In this document: positions 9,514-21,125 of the stretch, piece by piece
Layout: each line of letters opens with the position of its first letter
Numbering within the stretch: the first letter of the stretch is position 1
Assembly (NCBI RefSeq): GCF_014138285.1
Contig: NZ_JACGXN010000001.1
Location: 1,291,314-1,355,313, forward strand
Source of the DNA: Phyllobacterium myrsinacearum
GTDB lineage: Bacteria; Pseudomonadota; Alphaproteobacteria; Rhizobiales; Rhizobiaceae
Reading direction: 5' to 3'
DNA length: 64,000 nt
Notes under the pieces: model-generated
The model's input: only the letters and a program-made list of their open reading frames with translations
The model's database searches: none
Told to the model about the DNA's origin: nothing
Translations under genes and position numbers: made by a program

Positions 9514-10286
9514 TCTCCCTTGAACACGGGCTCACGCTTTTCGGCAAAGGCCGAAACACCTTCTTTCAGGTCCGCTGTTTTTGCGACGAGGATCGAGCCG
9601 AGTGCTTCGACCGCCGTGCCATTGTCTTCGCCGTTTGCCGACGCAATCATCAGTTTGGCCACTTCCACTGCCGCCGGTCCGCGCTTGGCGATCCGCTCGG
9701 CATAGGCCTGTGCGGCGGTTACGGCGGCGCCAGTCTCCACCACGTGATCAATGATCCCCAGAGAAGCAGCTTCGGTTGCGCTGAAAATCTCGCCGCCCAG
9801 CGCCATGCGCCGCACAACCTGCGCACCGAACCGTCGAACCAGACGCTGCGTGCCGGACCAGCCCGGCACCATGCCAAGACCCGTTTCCGGCAGGCCGATG
9901 CGGATATGCGTCTCGGCAATACGAATATCGGCAGCGGCGGCAAGTTCAAGCCCGCCGCCCAGCGCATGACCATTAAGAGCAGCAATCAATGGTACACGCA
10001 GGGTTGCCAAGCGTTCGAACACACGATGCCCGAAACGGACCCAGGCGTGGCCGAATTCGTTCGGTGTCATGGCCGCCCAGGCTTTGATATCGCCGCCCGC
10101 CGAGAAGGCCTTGCCGGCGCCAGTCAGAATAGCCACCCGAATATCGGAATTGGCCTCAAGCTCATCACAGGCGGCTGAAAGTTCCTTCAGCATGCCGATA
10201 TCAAATGCGTTGAGTTTTTCCGGGCGTGACACAGTGATCGTGGCGACGGGTCCGGCAAAACTCACATCAATGCGGGAATCAGCCAT
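9507..10286 (-). CDS. Enoyl-CoA hydratase/isomerase family protein
   Basis: Crotonase-fold protein of 259 residues. The oxyanion-hole segment AGGDIKAW lies at 63-70 and the helix GHALGGGLELAAAADI around 106-121. Both hydratase glutamates have counterparts: Glu114 in GGGLEL and Glu134 in GLPETG, so hydratase or hydrolase activity on an acyl-CoA is plausible. It overlaps both neighbours by 7-8 nt. Together with the CoA-transferase it implies that an acid intermediate is activated to a CoA thioester, unusual inside a sugar-import cluster. Confidence 0.9.
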   Translation of the reverse strand: MADSRIDVSFAGPVATITVSRPEKLNAFDIGMLKELSAACDELEANSDIRVAILTGAGKAFSAGGDIKAWAAMTPNEFGHAWVRFGHRVFERLATLRVPLIAALNGHALGGGLELAAAADIRIAETHIRIGLPETGLGMVPGWSGTQRLVRRFGAQVVRRMALGGEIFSATEAASLGIIDHVVETGAAVTAAQAYAERIAKRGPAAVEVAKLMIASANGEDNGTAVEALGSILVAKTADLKEGVSAFAEKREPVFKGEW

Positions 10287-11880
10287 GGAGCGTCCTTTCC
10301 GGCTTTTGCGGCAGCTTCAGACCAAACGGCCCCTCAGCGAACAGTTCCGCCGCCATCAGCTTCAGATCGCGGGCGACAACCAGCGGAAATTCCGACTGAT
10401 CAAGAATATGCGTCTGCAGATCGACACCCGGCGCAATCTCAGTGAGCACGACGCCTTCCGGGCGCAGAACCATGACGCAGCGCTCAGTGACATAGGTGAT
10501 GTCCTGTCCTTGCGCGACGGCACGGCGGCCGGAGAAGGTGACGTGCTCGACTTCATTGACGAGCTTCTTCAGCTTGCCTTCCTTCTCGATGACAAGCTTT
10601 CCGCCAGCGACATGCACCTTGGCACCGGCATTGAACATGCCGGAGAAGACGATCTTGCGGGCGCGCGCCGTGATGTCGACAAAACCGCCGGCACCCGCTG
10701 TCACGTGCGGGCGGAAGCCGAGTTTGGACACATTGACCGAACCTGATTTGTCGATCTCGAGGAACGACAGGAGCGAGGCATCAAATCCGGCACCCTGAAA
10801 ATAGGTGAACTGGTGCGGTGACGGCACAAAAGCTTCGGCATTCGAGGCACAGCCAAAAGCAAAATCGAGAAGCGGAATGCCGCCGACCGGCCCTTGCTCG
10901 ATCACCCATGTCACGGCGCCGTGCAGCCCCTCTTCGAGCAGAATGCGCGGTACATTGGCGGAGATGCCAAAACCGAGGTTGACGGCGCTGCCTGACTCAA
11001 GCTCCGTCGCGACACGGCGGGCAATAACCTTCTGGATGTTGAAATCCGGCAAGGCGAAATCGTCGAGCGGATGGAAGATTTCACCTGAGATGGCCGGGTC
11101 ATACACGGTCTGAGTTGTCTGTTTCTGGTCTGGATCAACAACGACGTAATCAACGAGAATACCAGGAACGCGCACATCATGCGGCTTGAGCGAACCACTC
11201 TTAGTGATGCGCTTGACCTGCGCAATGACGATGCCGCCATTGTTGCGCGCGGCCAGAGCCTGATCGAAACCGCCGAGAGTGGCGCCTTCGTGCTCATAGG
11301 TGAGGTTGCCACGCTCATCGGCCGTGGTGGCGCGGATGATGGCGACCTGCGGGATAACGGGTTTGAAGAACAGCCATTCTTCCCCCTCGAACTCGATCTT
11401 GCGAACCACCGGCTCCCTGGCAGCCGAAGCATTCATGGCGCAGCCCTGACGATCGGGATCAACGAACGTATCAAGTCCGACTTTGGTCACAACGCCCGGC
11501 CGCTTGGCTGCCGCCTCGCGGTGCATGTCAAACAGGATTCCGGAGGGGATGTTGTAAGCCGCCACTTCGTCGTTGCCGATCATCTGCCAGATCAAGGGTG
11601 GCTCTGCAGTCGATGGCCCGGAGGGATAGGAACCGCCAAGAATGCGTTTCAACAAGCCCTTCTTGGCGATGTGATCGATACCCTTGATGCCACTCATGTC
11701 CCCGGCCGCAATAGGATGCAGCGTGGTCAGATCGCGCGGATGGCCCGTGGCATCGAAGCGCGCGCCAATGGCTTTCAGCATCAGATCAGGACAGCCAAGA
11801 CCGCTCGACGACGAGACCGAAACAATCGCTGCGTCGGGGATAAGGTTTGCCGCCTCTTCGGGGGTAATGTGCTTGCTCAT
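10279..11880 (-). CDS. Acyl-CoA:acid CoA-transferase, fused alpha-beta (family I)
   Basis: Family I CoA-transferase of 533 residues with both half-domains in one chain, like propionate CoA-transferase and YdiF. The active-site glutamate that forms the acyl-glutamyl intermediate corresponds to Glu328 in VIEQGPVGG, preceded by the conserved VNLGFGISANVP. It starts 18 nt downstream of the Gfo/Idh/MocA stop, and its end overlaps the hydratase. It would move CoA from a donor thioester to a carboxylic acid made in the pathway. Donor and acceptor are not deducible. Confidence 0.9.
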   Translation of the reverse strand: MSKHITPEEAANLIPDAAIVSVSSSSGLGCPDLMLKAIGARFDATGHPRDLTTLHPIAAGDMSGIKGIDHIAKKGLLKRILGGSYPSGPSTAEPPLIWQMIGNDEVAAYNIPSGILFDMHREAAAKRPGVVTKVGLDTFVDPDRQGCAMNASAAREPVVRKIEFEGEEWLFFKPVIPQVAIIRATTADERGNLTYEHEGATLGGFDQALAARNNGGIVIAQVKRITKSGSLKPHDVRVPGILVDYVVVDPDQKQTTQTVYDPAISGEIFHPLDDFALPDFNIQKVIARRVATELESGSAVNLGFGISANVPRILLEEGLHGAVTWVIEQGPVGGIPLLDFAFGCASNAEAFVPSPHQFTYFQGAGFDASLLSFLEIDKSGSVNVSKLGFRPHVTAGAGGFVDITARARKIVFSGMFNAGAKVHVAGGKLVIEKEGKLKKLVNEVEHVTFSGRRAVAQGQDITYVTERCVMVLRPEGVVLTEIAPGVDLQTHILDQSEFPLVVARDLKLMAAELFAEGPFGLKLPQKPERTLHG

Positions 11881-11898
11881 GCTTGCGTGTCGTTCTCT

Positions 11899-13940
<2,042 letters not shown>

Positions 13941-13972
13941 GGTCTTCCTCCACAGTCAGGAGGCAGATATAA

Positions 13973-13986
13973 TTGGAACGTTCCAA
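13973..13986. promoter_or_regulatory. Operator 1 of the LacI-type repressor
   Basis: Perfect 14-bp palindrome TTGGAACGTTCCAA 33 bp upstream of the repressor start. The central CG dyad is the hallmark of LacI-family operators. An identical copy lies 185 bp away. Confidence 0.85.
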
Positions 13987-14157
13987 ATATGTCAAGTGGA
14001 AAACGGGACTTATTTTAGAAGCAGCATTGATCCGATAGGCAGAATAAGGTGCTATTTCAACCAAATAATGCCGTATAACTGTGCTTTCAAGACATCTCTT
14101 GGATTGTATACGGCACACAGCGAGCCATTTCTTGCTCGTTATTTTTCCTCTTGTTTT

Positions 14158-14171
14158 TTGGAACGTTCCAA
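14158..14171. promoter_or_regulatory. Operator 2 of the LacI-type repressor
   Basis: Second perfect copy of TTGGAACGTTCCAA, about 33 bp before the DUF993 start. The two copies are 185 bp centre to centre, which allows DNA looping as well as separate control of the divergent promoters. Its position shows that translation of DUF993 cannot start upstream of it. Confidence 0.85.
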
Positions 14172-14203
14172 ATTACAAAACGCGTGTTATGACCGGGAGC
14201 GAT

Positions 14204-15370
14204 ATGATGAGCCTAGTTTTGGACCTGCCCGCTGCAGATGGCACACTCTCTGCCTATCGCCTTTCGGGCGAACCGACACCGCGGCCGACCTCACCGCCAT
14301 CCTTCAATCGTATCGCTTATGCCGCAGCTCACGTTGTGTCCGACCCGCGCAAGGACAGCTCTCCCTGGGGTGCACCTGTCATCGACTGGGATGCCACAAT
14401 GGCATTCCGTCATCATCTGTGGGCCCACGGTTTCAAAATTGCCGAGGCCATGGACACGGCGCAGCGCGGCATGGGACTTGACTGGACCGGCGCACAGGAA
14501 CTGATCCGTCGTTCGCTCAACGAAGCGCGCAGTGTGCCGGGAGCCGACCTCGCCTGCGGTGCGGGGACCGACCAGCTGGCGCCGGAAAATACTCAGACTC
14601 TTCAGGATGTAATCTCCGCCTATGAAACACAGATCGGTTTTGTCGAGGCGGAAGGCGGCCGGGCTGTCATGATGGCCAGCAGGGCGCTGGCCAAAATAGC
14701 AAAATCGCCCGATGACTACCGGACCGCGTATGGCGAGATCCTGCGCCAGACACAGAACAAGGTTGTCCTGCACTGGCTCGGCGATATGTTCGATCCGCAG
14801 CTTGCTGGTTACTGGGGCTCGCATGTCTTTGAGCAGGCGCTGGAAACCGTACTGGCCATTATCAATGACAACAGGGACAAGGTCGAGGGCATCAAGATTT
14901 CGCTGCTCGACAACTCCAAGGAGATTGCCCTGCGCAAGCGGCTGCCGGAAGAAATTTTATGTTTCACCGGCGATGATTTCAATTATGCCGAGCTGATCGA
15001 AGGTGACGGCGAAAGGTACAGCCATGCCTTGCTCGGCATTTTCGATGCGGTCGCGCCGCAGGCGTCGAAGGCGCTCGCGCTGCTGGCAGATGGCGAAACG
15101 CAGGCCTTCCGCGATGTGATTGAACCCACCGTACCGCTGTCACGCAAAATCTTCGAAGCACCGACGCAGTATTACAAGGCCGGTGTGGTCTTTCTTGCCT
15201 GGCTCAATGGTCACCAAAGCCATTTCACCATGCCTGCGGGCATGCAGTCGGCGCGTGGTATCGTTCATTATGCCGATATTTTCCGGTTGGCCGATCAAGC
15301 CAATGTTCTGGACAAGCCAGAACTTGCCACAAGCCGCATGAAGAGCCTGCTTCAGGTGTACGGCTTATAG
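14204..15370 (+). CDS. DUF993 protein, dihydrodipicolinate-synthase-like aldolase/lyase
   Basis: Protein of 388 residues matching what I know of DUF993, a remote branch of the DapA/NAL class I aldolase superfamily. The segment VEGIKISLLDN around residues 227-237 resembles the Schiff-base lysine strand of DapA (GIKE), which would make Lys231 the catalytic residue; this is inference. An ATG pair at 14204/14207 follows GGGAG with suitable spacing. A longer frame from 14081 exists but contains the operator, so I rejected it. Divergent from the repressor and first of a plus-strand pair. It would cleave or form a 2-keto acid; substrate unknown. Confidence 0.8.
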   Translation: MMSLVLDLPAADGTLSAYRLSGEPTPRPTSPPSFNRIAYAAAHVVSDPRKDSSPWGAPVIDWDATMAFRHHLWAHGFKIAEAMDTAQRGMGLDWTGAQELIRRSLNEARSVPGADLACGAGTDQLAPENTQTLQDVISAYETQIGFVEAEGGRAVMMASRALAKIAKSPDDYRTAYGEILRQTQNKVVLHWLGDMFDPQLAGYWGSHVFEQALETVLAIINDNRDKVEGIKISLLDNSKEIALRKRLPEEILCFTGDDFNYAELIEGDGERYSHALLGIFDAVAPQASKALALLADGETQAFRDVIEPTVPLSRKIFEAPTQYYKAGVVFLAWLNGHQSHFTMPAGMQSARGIVHYADIFRLADQANVLDKPELATSRMKSLLQVYGL

Positions 15371-15437
15371 TGGTCCCTTGATCCGCGGGCCTTGCCGGGT
15401 GATTGTCTGTGCCGACTCGCGTAATCAGGAAACACCC

Positions 15438-16055
15438 ATGAAGCTACTTTACCAGACGCACTCGCCCTATGCCCGCAAGATACTGGTCGCGATCCATGAA
15501 ATCGGTCTTGCCGACAGGGTTGAGGTCATCCACCACGAAACAAGTCCGACCCGGCGCAATGAAGACGTCTATGCGCTCAACCCGCTGGGAAAGGTTCCGG
15601 TTCTGATTGACGGCGACGGTCTTGCGCTTTTTGATTCTGTTGTCATCGCTGACTATCTCAGCACCCTTCCCGGTGGAGGCATGCTCATACCGGCAACCGG
15701 CAAAGCACGCTGGGAAACACTGCGCCTGCAGACGGCGGCGCAGGGTATTTCCGATTCCGGTATCGTTGTGCGGTGGGAAACCGAGCGGAGGCCGGAACCG
15801 GTGCGCTGGGCTATCATGCGCGACGCACAGTTGCAGAAGATAATCGCCGCCTGTGATTTCGCCGAGAAGGAAGCCGCGCTTGAAGGTTTACCGCTGATTG
15901 GTGAGATCGCTCTGGCGACAACGCTCAACTGGATCGAATTTCGCAACATTTATCCGTTCGCCGAGGGACGCCCACGGCTTGCCGCCTGGTACGCGCAATA
16001 TTGCCAGCGTCCGTCGATGCAGGCCACTGCTTTCTCGGGTGAAACGCACGACTAA
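15438..16055 (+). CDS. Glutathione S-transferase family protein
   Basis: GST-like protein of 205 residues. The thioredoxin-fold N-terminus reads MKLLYQTHSPYARK, with Ser9 at the usual catalytic or GSH-contact position, and NPLGKVPVL and FDSVVIADYL follow as in bacterial GSTs. The C-terminal half is the helical domain. The ATG at 15438 is preceded by AGGA; the space after DUF993 is 67 nt. It could detoxify a reactive intermediate (aldehyde or enone) of the island or be an isomerase of the maleylpyruvate type. The link to the pathway is by position only. Confidence 0.88.
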   Translation: MKLLYQTHSPYARKILVAIHEIGLADRVEVIHHETSPTRRNEDVYALNPLGKVPVLIDGDGLALFDSVVIADYLSTLPGGGMLIPATGKARWETLRLQTAAQGISDSGIVVRWETERRPEPVRWAIMRDAQLQKIIAACDFAEKEAALEGLPLIGEIALATTLNWIEFRNIYPFAEGRPRLAAWYAQYCQRPSMQATAFSGETHD

Positions 16056-16106
16056 CCAAGCTTTCAGCGGGCGTTATCCAGCGACGGGAATGATGCAGAA
16101 AAGAAA

Positions 16107-16136
16107 AAAAGGGCGGTGTGTGCACACCGCCCTTTT
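16107..16136. terminator. Bidirectional terminator between the GST gene and glpV
   Basis: Stem GGGCGGTGTG / CACACCGCCC, flanked by AAAA on the left and TTTT on the right, between two convergent genes. Either strand gives a GC-rich hairpin ending in a T-run. Confidence 0.88.
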
Positions 16137-16153
16137 CATTGACGCGTCGGAGC

Positions 16154-17878
16154 TTACTTGCTCCAGCTCTTGACCAGCTCATCATAGTTGATGGTCTGGG
16201 GCTTTTCTTTTTCCTGATCGATCTTCAGCTGAGGTGCCAGATGACCGTTCTTGACGGCATCAGCATTCCAGTAGGCCAGATCATGCTCTTCGGCCAGTTT
16301 CGGACCGATATCGCCCTGTACGCCAGACTTCTCGATGCGACCCATGACCTTTTCCTGCTCGGCGCAGAGAGAGTCCATGGCTGCCTGTGCGGTCTTCGCA
16401 CCGGAGGAAGCATCGCCAACAGCCTGCCACCAAAGCTGTGCCAGCTTCGGATAATCAGGAACGTTGGTACCGGTTGGCGACCACTGGACGCGAGCCGGCG
16501 AGCGGTAGAACTCGATCAGACCACCGAGCTGCGGTGCACGCTTGGTGAAGCTCTTGTCCTGGATGGTCGATTCACGGATGAAGGTCAGGCCAAGCTGGCT
16601 CTTCTTCACGTCAACGGTCTTCGAAGTGACGAACTGTGCATAAAGCCAAGCTGCCTTGGCACGGTCGGTCGGTGTCGACTTCATCAGCGTCCAGGAACCC
16701 ACATCCTGGTAGCCAAGCTTCATGCCATCTTTCCAGTAAACGCCATGCGGCGAAGGTGCCATGCGCCATTTCGGCGTGCCATCTTCGTTCATGACGGGAA
16801 GGCCCGGCTTGACCATGTCGGCGGTGAAGGCGGTGTACCAGAAGATCTGCTGCGCGACATTGCCCTGTGCCGGTACTGGACCGGATTCGGAGAAGGTCAT
16901 GCCCTGGGCTTCCGGCGGTGCGTAAGCCTTCAACCAGTCGAGGTACTTCTGGATCGAATAGACAGCAGCCGGGCCGTTTGTATCACCACCGCGTGCGACG
17001 CAGGAACCGACCGGCTGTGACTTCTCGTTGACCTTGATGCCCCATTCGTCGACAGGCAGACCGTTCGGCAGGCCCTTGTCACCATTGCCGGCCATGGAGA
17101 GCCAGGCATCGGTGAAGCGCCAGCCGAGCGACGGATCTTTCTTGCCATAGTCCATATGGCCGTAGACCTTCTTGCCGCCGACATCGCGGCCAGTGAAGAA
17201 TTCAGCAATATCTTCGTAGGCCGACCAGTTAACTGGAACGCCGAGCTCGTAGCCATACTTCGCCTTGAAGTCAGCTTTGTTCTTCTCGTCGTTGAACCAG
17301 TCGTAGCGGAACCAGTAGAGGTTGGCGAACTGCTGGTCAGGAAGCTGATAGAGCTTCTTGTCCGGCGCTGTCGTGAACTTGGTGCCGATGAAGTCATCAA
17401 GGTCGAGACCGGGATTGGTCACATCCTTGCCTTCGCCTGCCATCCAGTCGGTCAGATTGCGCACCTGCTGGTAGCGCCAGTGCGTGCCGATGAGATCGCT
17501 GTCGTTGACCCAGCCGTCATAAAGGTTCTGGCCGGTCTGCATCTGCGTCTGGATTTTTTCGACGACGTCACCTTCCTGGATCACGTCATGGGTGACCTTG
17601 ATGCCGGTGATGGCGGTGAATGCTGGCGCAAGCACCTGCGATTCGTAGCTGTGCGTGGTCAGCGATTCCGAAACAACCTTGATCTCCATGCCGGCGAAAG
17701 GCTTCGCCGCATCGATGAACCATTGCATTTCCTTTTCCTGACCAGCACGGTCAAGCGTGGAAACATCGCCGATTTCCTTGTCGAGGAATTTCTTGGCGTC
17801 GTCGATCCCGGCATAGGCGGAGCCTGCGCCGAGCAACAGCGCCAGTGCTGTTGTTGTCGTTAGTATTCGCGTTCGCAT
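16154..17878 (-). CDS. glpV: Glycerol ABC transporter substrate-binding protein GlpV
   Basis: Periplasmic binding protein of 574 residues, much longer than ordinary sugar-binding proteins. A Sec signal peptide spans about residues 1-23 (ALALLLGAGSAYA). It is the last gene of glpRDSTPQUV, the order known for the glycerol importer of Rhizobium leguminosarum, from which the name is taken. The body contains the binding-protein core (VVSESLTTHSYESQVLAPAF). It ends just before a strong terminator, so the operon stops here. Function follows from gene order and the glpD/glpR context. Confidence 0.85.
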   Translation of the reverse strand: MRTRILTTTTALALLLGAGSAYAGIDDAKKFLDKEIGDVSTLDRAGQEKEMQWFIDAAKPFAGMEIKVVSESLTTHSYESQVLAPAFTAITGIKVTHDVIQEGDVVEKIQTQMQTGQNLYDGWVNDSDLIGTHWRYQQVRNLTDWMAGEGKDVTNPGLDLDDFIGTKFTTAPDKKLYQLPDQQFANLYWFRYDWFNDEKNKADFKAKYGYELGVPVNWSAYEDIAEFFTGRDVGGKKVYGHMDYGKKDPSLGWRFTDAWLSMAGNGDKGLPNGLPVDEWGIKVNEKSQPVGSCVARGGDTNGPAAVYSIQKYLDWLKAYAPPEAQGMTFSESGPVPAQGNVAQQIFWYTAFTADMVKPGLPVMNEDGTPKWRMAPSPHGVYWKDGMKLGYQDVGSWTLMKSTPTDRAKAAWLYAQFVTSKTVDVKKSQLGLTFIRESTIQDKSFTKRAPQLGGLIEFYRSPARVQWSPTGTNVPDYPKLAQLWWQAVGDASSGAKTAQAAMDSLCAEQEKVMGRIEKSGVQGDIGPKLAEEHDLAYWNADAVKNGHLAPQLKIDQEKEKPQTINYDELVKSWSK

Positions 17879-17990
17879 TGAAGTCCTCCCAGAGTTGCGA
17901 TTGCCTGAACAACCGGACGATACCGGCTGCCCTGTTTCAACATGGCGTTTTGTCCGGAATAATCCTTCGATTCCGGCGCCATATCATTTC

Positions 17991-18275
17991 CTAAACGAAG
18001 CGGAACACGCCAACGGCGTAAACCACGGAGAGAGCCAAAGCCCACCAGAGGTTGGGACCAGCGAGCCCCAGCCAGGCAAGATGAATGAATGCGCTGCCAA
18101 GCAGCGACACGAACAACCGGTCACCGCGCGTGGTTTCAAAGCGCAAAATGCCGACCCGCGGATTGCCGCCGGGGGAGACGTATTCCCACACGGCCATGCC
18201 GATCAGCAGCGCCAGAATTGTCAGGAAGAACAGTGCTGTCGGCAACGTCCATGCCATCCATGAGAAGTTCATCAT
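17991..18275 (-). CDS. glpU: GlpU, small DUF2160 membrane protein of the glycerol importer
   Basis: 94-residue protein with three hydrophobic stretches: about 8-27, 54-72 and 76-92. It starts at tandem ATGs overlapping the glpQ stop and precedes glpV by 112 nt. It matches the DUF2160 family, whose members are confined to this transporter type; the biochemical role is not established. A small integral subunit beside the two permeases is likely. The frame also runs further upstream, but that part lies within glpQ and has no support. Confidence 0.8.
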   Translation of the reverse strand: MMNFSWMAWTLPTALFFLTILALLIGMAVWEYVSPGGNPRVGILRFETTRGDRLFVSLLGSAFIHLAWLGLAGPNLWWALALSVVYAVGVFRFV

Positions 18276-19177
18276 ACCCTCCCCAGGGCGAAGCCCTTGG
18301 CGATGTAATTGCGCACGAAATAGATGACGATGGCGCCGGGGATCAGCGTCAGCACACCGGCTGCCGCCAGCAGGCCCCAATCCATGCCCGATGCCGAAAC
18401 CGTACGGGTCATCGTCGCCGCGATCGGCTTGGCATCGGTTGTCGTCAGTGTGCGGGCAATCAGCAATTCCACCCACGAGAACATGAAGCAGAAGAACGCT
18501 GCCACACCGATACCGCTGGCGATCATCGGGATGAAGATCTTCACGAAGAAGCGCGGGAAGGAATAGCCATCGATATAGGCTGTTTCGTCGATCTCTTTCG
18601 GCACGCCCGACATGAAGCCTTCGAGAATCCACACGGCGAGCGGTACGTTGAAGAGGCAATGGGCCAGCGCCACGGCGATGTGCGTATCGATCAATCCGAA
18701 GGCGGAATAGAGCTGGAAGAACGGCAGCGCAAACACCGCTGGCGGTGCCATGCGGTTGGTTAGCAGCCAGAAGAACAGGTGCTTGTCACCAAGAAAGCGG
18801 TAGCGCGAGAACGCATAGGCCGCGGGCAGCGCCACCGTCACGGAGATCACCATGTTCATGACGACATAGATGATGGAATTGATATATCCGTTATACCATG
18901 CCGGATCCGTGAAGATGATGGCATAGTTGTTGAGGGTAGGATTCTGCGGCCACAGGGTAAAGCTGTTGAGAATTTCCTGATTGGTCTTGAAGCTCATATT
19001 GACCAGCCAATAGATCGGCAGCAGCAGAAAGATGATGTAGAGCGTTGGCACCAGCCACCAGAACTTCGATTCATCACCGCGCTTGCGCATACGCCGCGCC
19101 AATGCCTTGTCGATCTTCGCCTGCTCAGGATTGCCAGCAGTTGTAGTGCGCGTGAGCGTCGTATTGTCAGCGGTCAT
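18272..19177 (-). CDS. glpQ: Glycerol ABC transporter permease GlpQ
   Basis: Inner-membrane permease of about 301 residues with six transmembrane helices after a 50-residue polar N-terminus. The EAA loop reads PKEIDETAYIDGYSFPRFF. I prefer the ATG at 19177, two bases after the glpP stop, with GGAG about 8 nt upstream; an in-frame ATG at 19195 overlaps glpP. The gene overlaps glpU by 4 nt at its 3' end. MalG-type partner of GlpP. Confidence 0.87.
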   Translation of the reverse strand: MTADNTTLTRTTTAGNPEQAKIDKALARRMRKRGDESKFWWLVPTLYIIFLLLPIYWLVNMSFKTNQEILNSFTLWPQNPTLNNYAIIFTDPAWYNGYINSIIYVVMNMVISVTVALPAAYAFSRYRFLGDKHLFFWLLTNRMAPPAVFALPFFQLYSAFGLIDTHIAVALAHCLFNVPLAVWILEGFMSGVPKEIDETAYIDGYSFPRFFVKIFIPMIASGIGVAAFFCFMFSWVELLIARTLTTTDAKPIAATMTRTVSASGMDWGLLAAAGVLTLIPGAIVIYFVRNYIAKGFALGRV

Positions 19178-19178
19178 C

Positions 19179-20045
19179 TCAGCGCTCCGCATCATAGTTG
19201 GTCATGACCGTATAGAAGACCCATGACAGAAGAAGGATGATCAGGAAGTAGACGATGGACATGGCCGCGGCCGGTCCGAGGTCGAACTGGCCAATGGCGA
19301 TCTTAACGAGATCGATGGACAGGAACGTGGTCGAATTGCCGGGGCCGCCGCCGGTTACCACGAATGGTTCCGTGTAGATCATGAACGAGTCCATGAAGCG
19401 CAGGAGCACGGCAATCAGAAGAACGCGGTTCATCTTCGGCAGTTGAATGTAGCGGAACACGGCCCAGCGTGACGCACCATCGATCTTGGCGGCCTGATAG
19501 AAGGCATCTGGTATGGACACGAGACCGGCGTAGCACAACAGAACGACAAGGCTCGTCCAGTGCCAGACGTCCATGAGGATGACCGTGAACCAAGCATGCA
19601 GCGGGTTCTGCACGTAGTTGTAGTTGATGCCGAGGCTTTCAAGCGTGTGACCGAGAAGGCCGATATCGACGCGGCCGAACACCTGCCAGATGGTCCCCAC
19701 CACGTTCCACGGAATGAGCAGCGGCAGTGCCATCAGGACAAGACAGACCGGAACGCCCAGACCCTTGCGCGGCATGTTGAGCGCGATGATGATGCCGAGC
19801 GGTATTTCGATCGCCAGAATGATGAACGAGAAGATCAGATTGCGGATCAGTGCGGAATGGAAGCGTTCTGACTGCAGGATTTCCGTGAACCATTCCGTAC
19901 CGGCCCAGAAGAACTGGTTGTTGCCGAATGTGTCCTGCACCGAATAGTTGACCACGGTCATCAGCGGGATGACTGCGGAGAAGGCCACCAGCAGAAGCAC
20001 TGGCAGCACCATGAACCAGGCTTTGTTGTTCCACGTCTTTTCCAT
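19179..20045 (-). CDS. glpP: Glycerol ABC transporter permease GlpP
   Basis: Inner-membrane permease of 288 residues with six helices. The first is at about 11-30 after MEKTWNNKAW. The EAA coupling loop is IPDAFYQAAKIDGASRWAVF. It follows glpT by 3 nt. As MalF-type partner of GlpQ it forms the channel for glycerol. Confidence 0.88.
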   Translation of the reverse strand: MEKTWNNKAWFMVLPVLLLVAFSAVIPLMTVVNYSVQDTFGNNQFFWAGTEWFTEILQSERFHSALIRNLIFSFIILAIEIPLGIIIALNMPRKGLGVPVCLVLMALPLLIPWNVVGTIWQVFGRVDIGLLGHTLESLGINYNYVQNPLHAWFTVILMDVWHWTSLVVLLCYAGLVSIPDAFYQAAKIDGASRWAVFRYIQLPKMNRVLLIAVLLRFMDSFMIYTEPFVVTGGGPGNSTTFLSIDLVKIAIGQFDLGPAAAMSIVYFLIILLLSWVFYTVMTNYDAER

Positions 20046-20048
20046 GGC

Positions 20049-21116
<1,068 letters not shown>

Positions 21117-21125
21117 GATTTTCCC

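Noticed and set aside
14081..14203. Possible N-terminal extension of the DUF993 protein
   Set aside because: The extension contains a perfect repressor operator and has no ribosome-binding site; GGGAG sits before the ATGs at 14204/14207.
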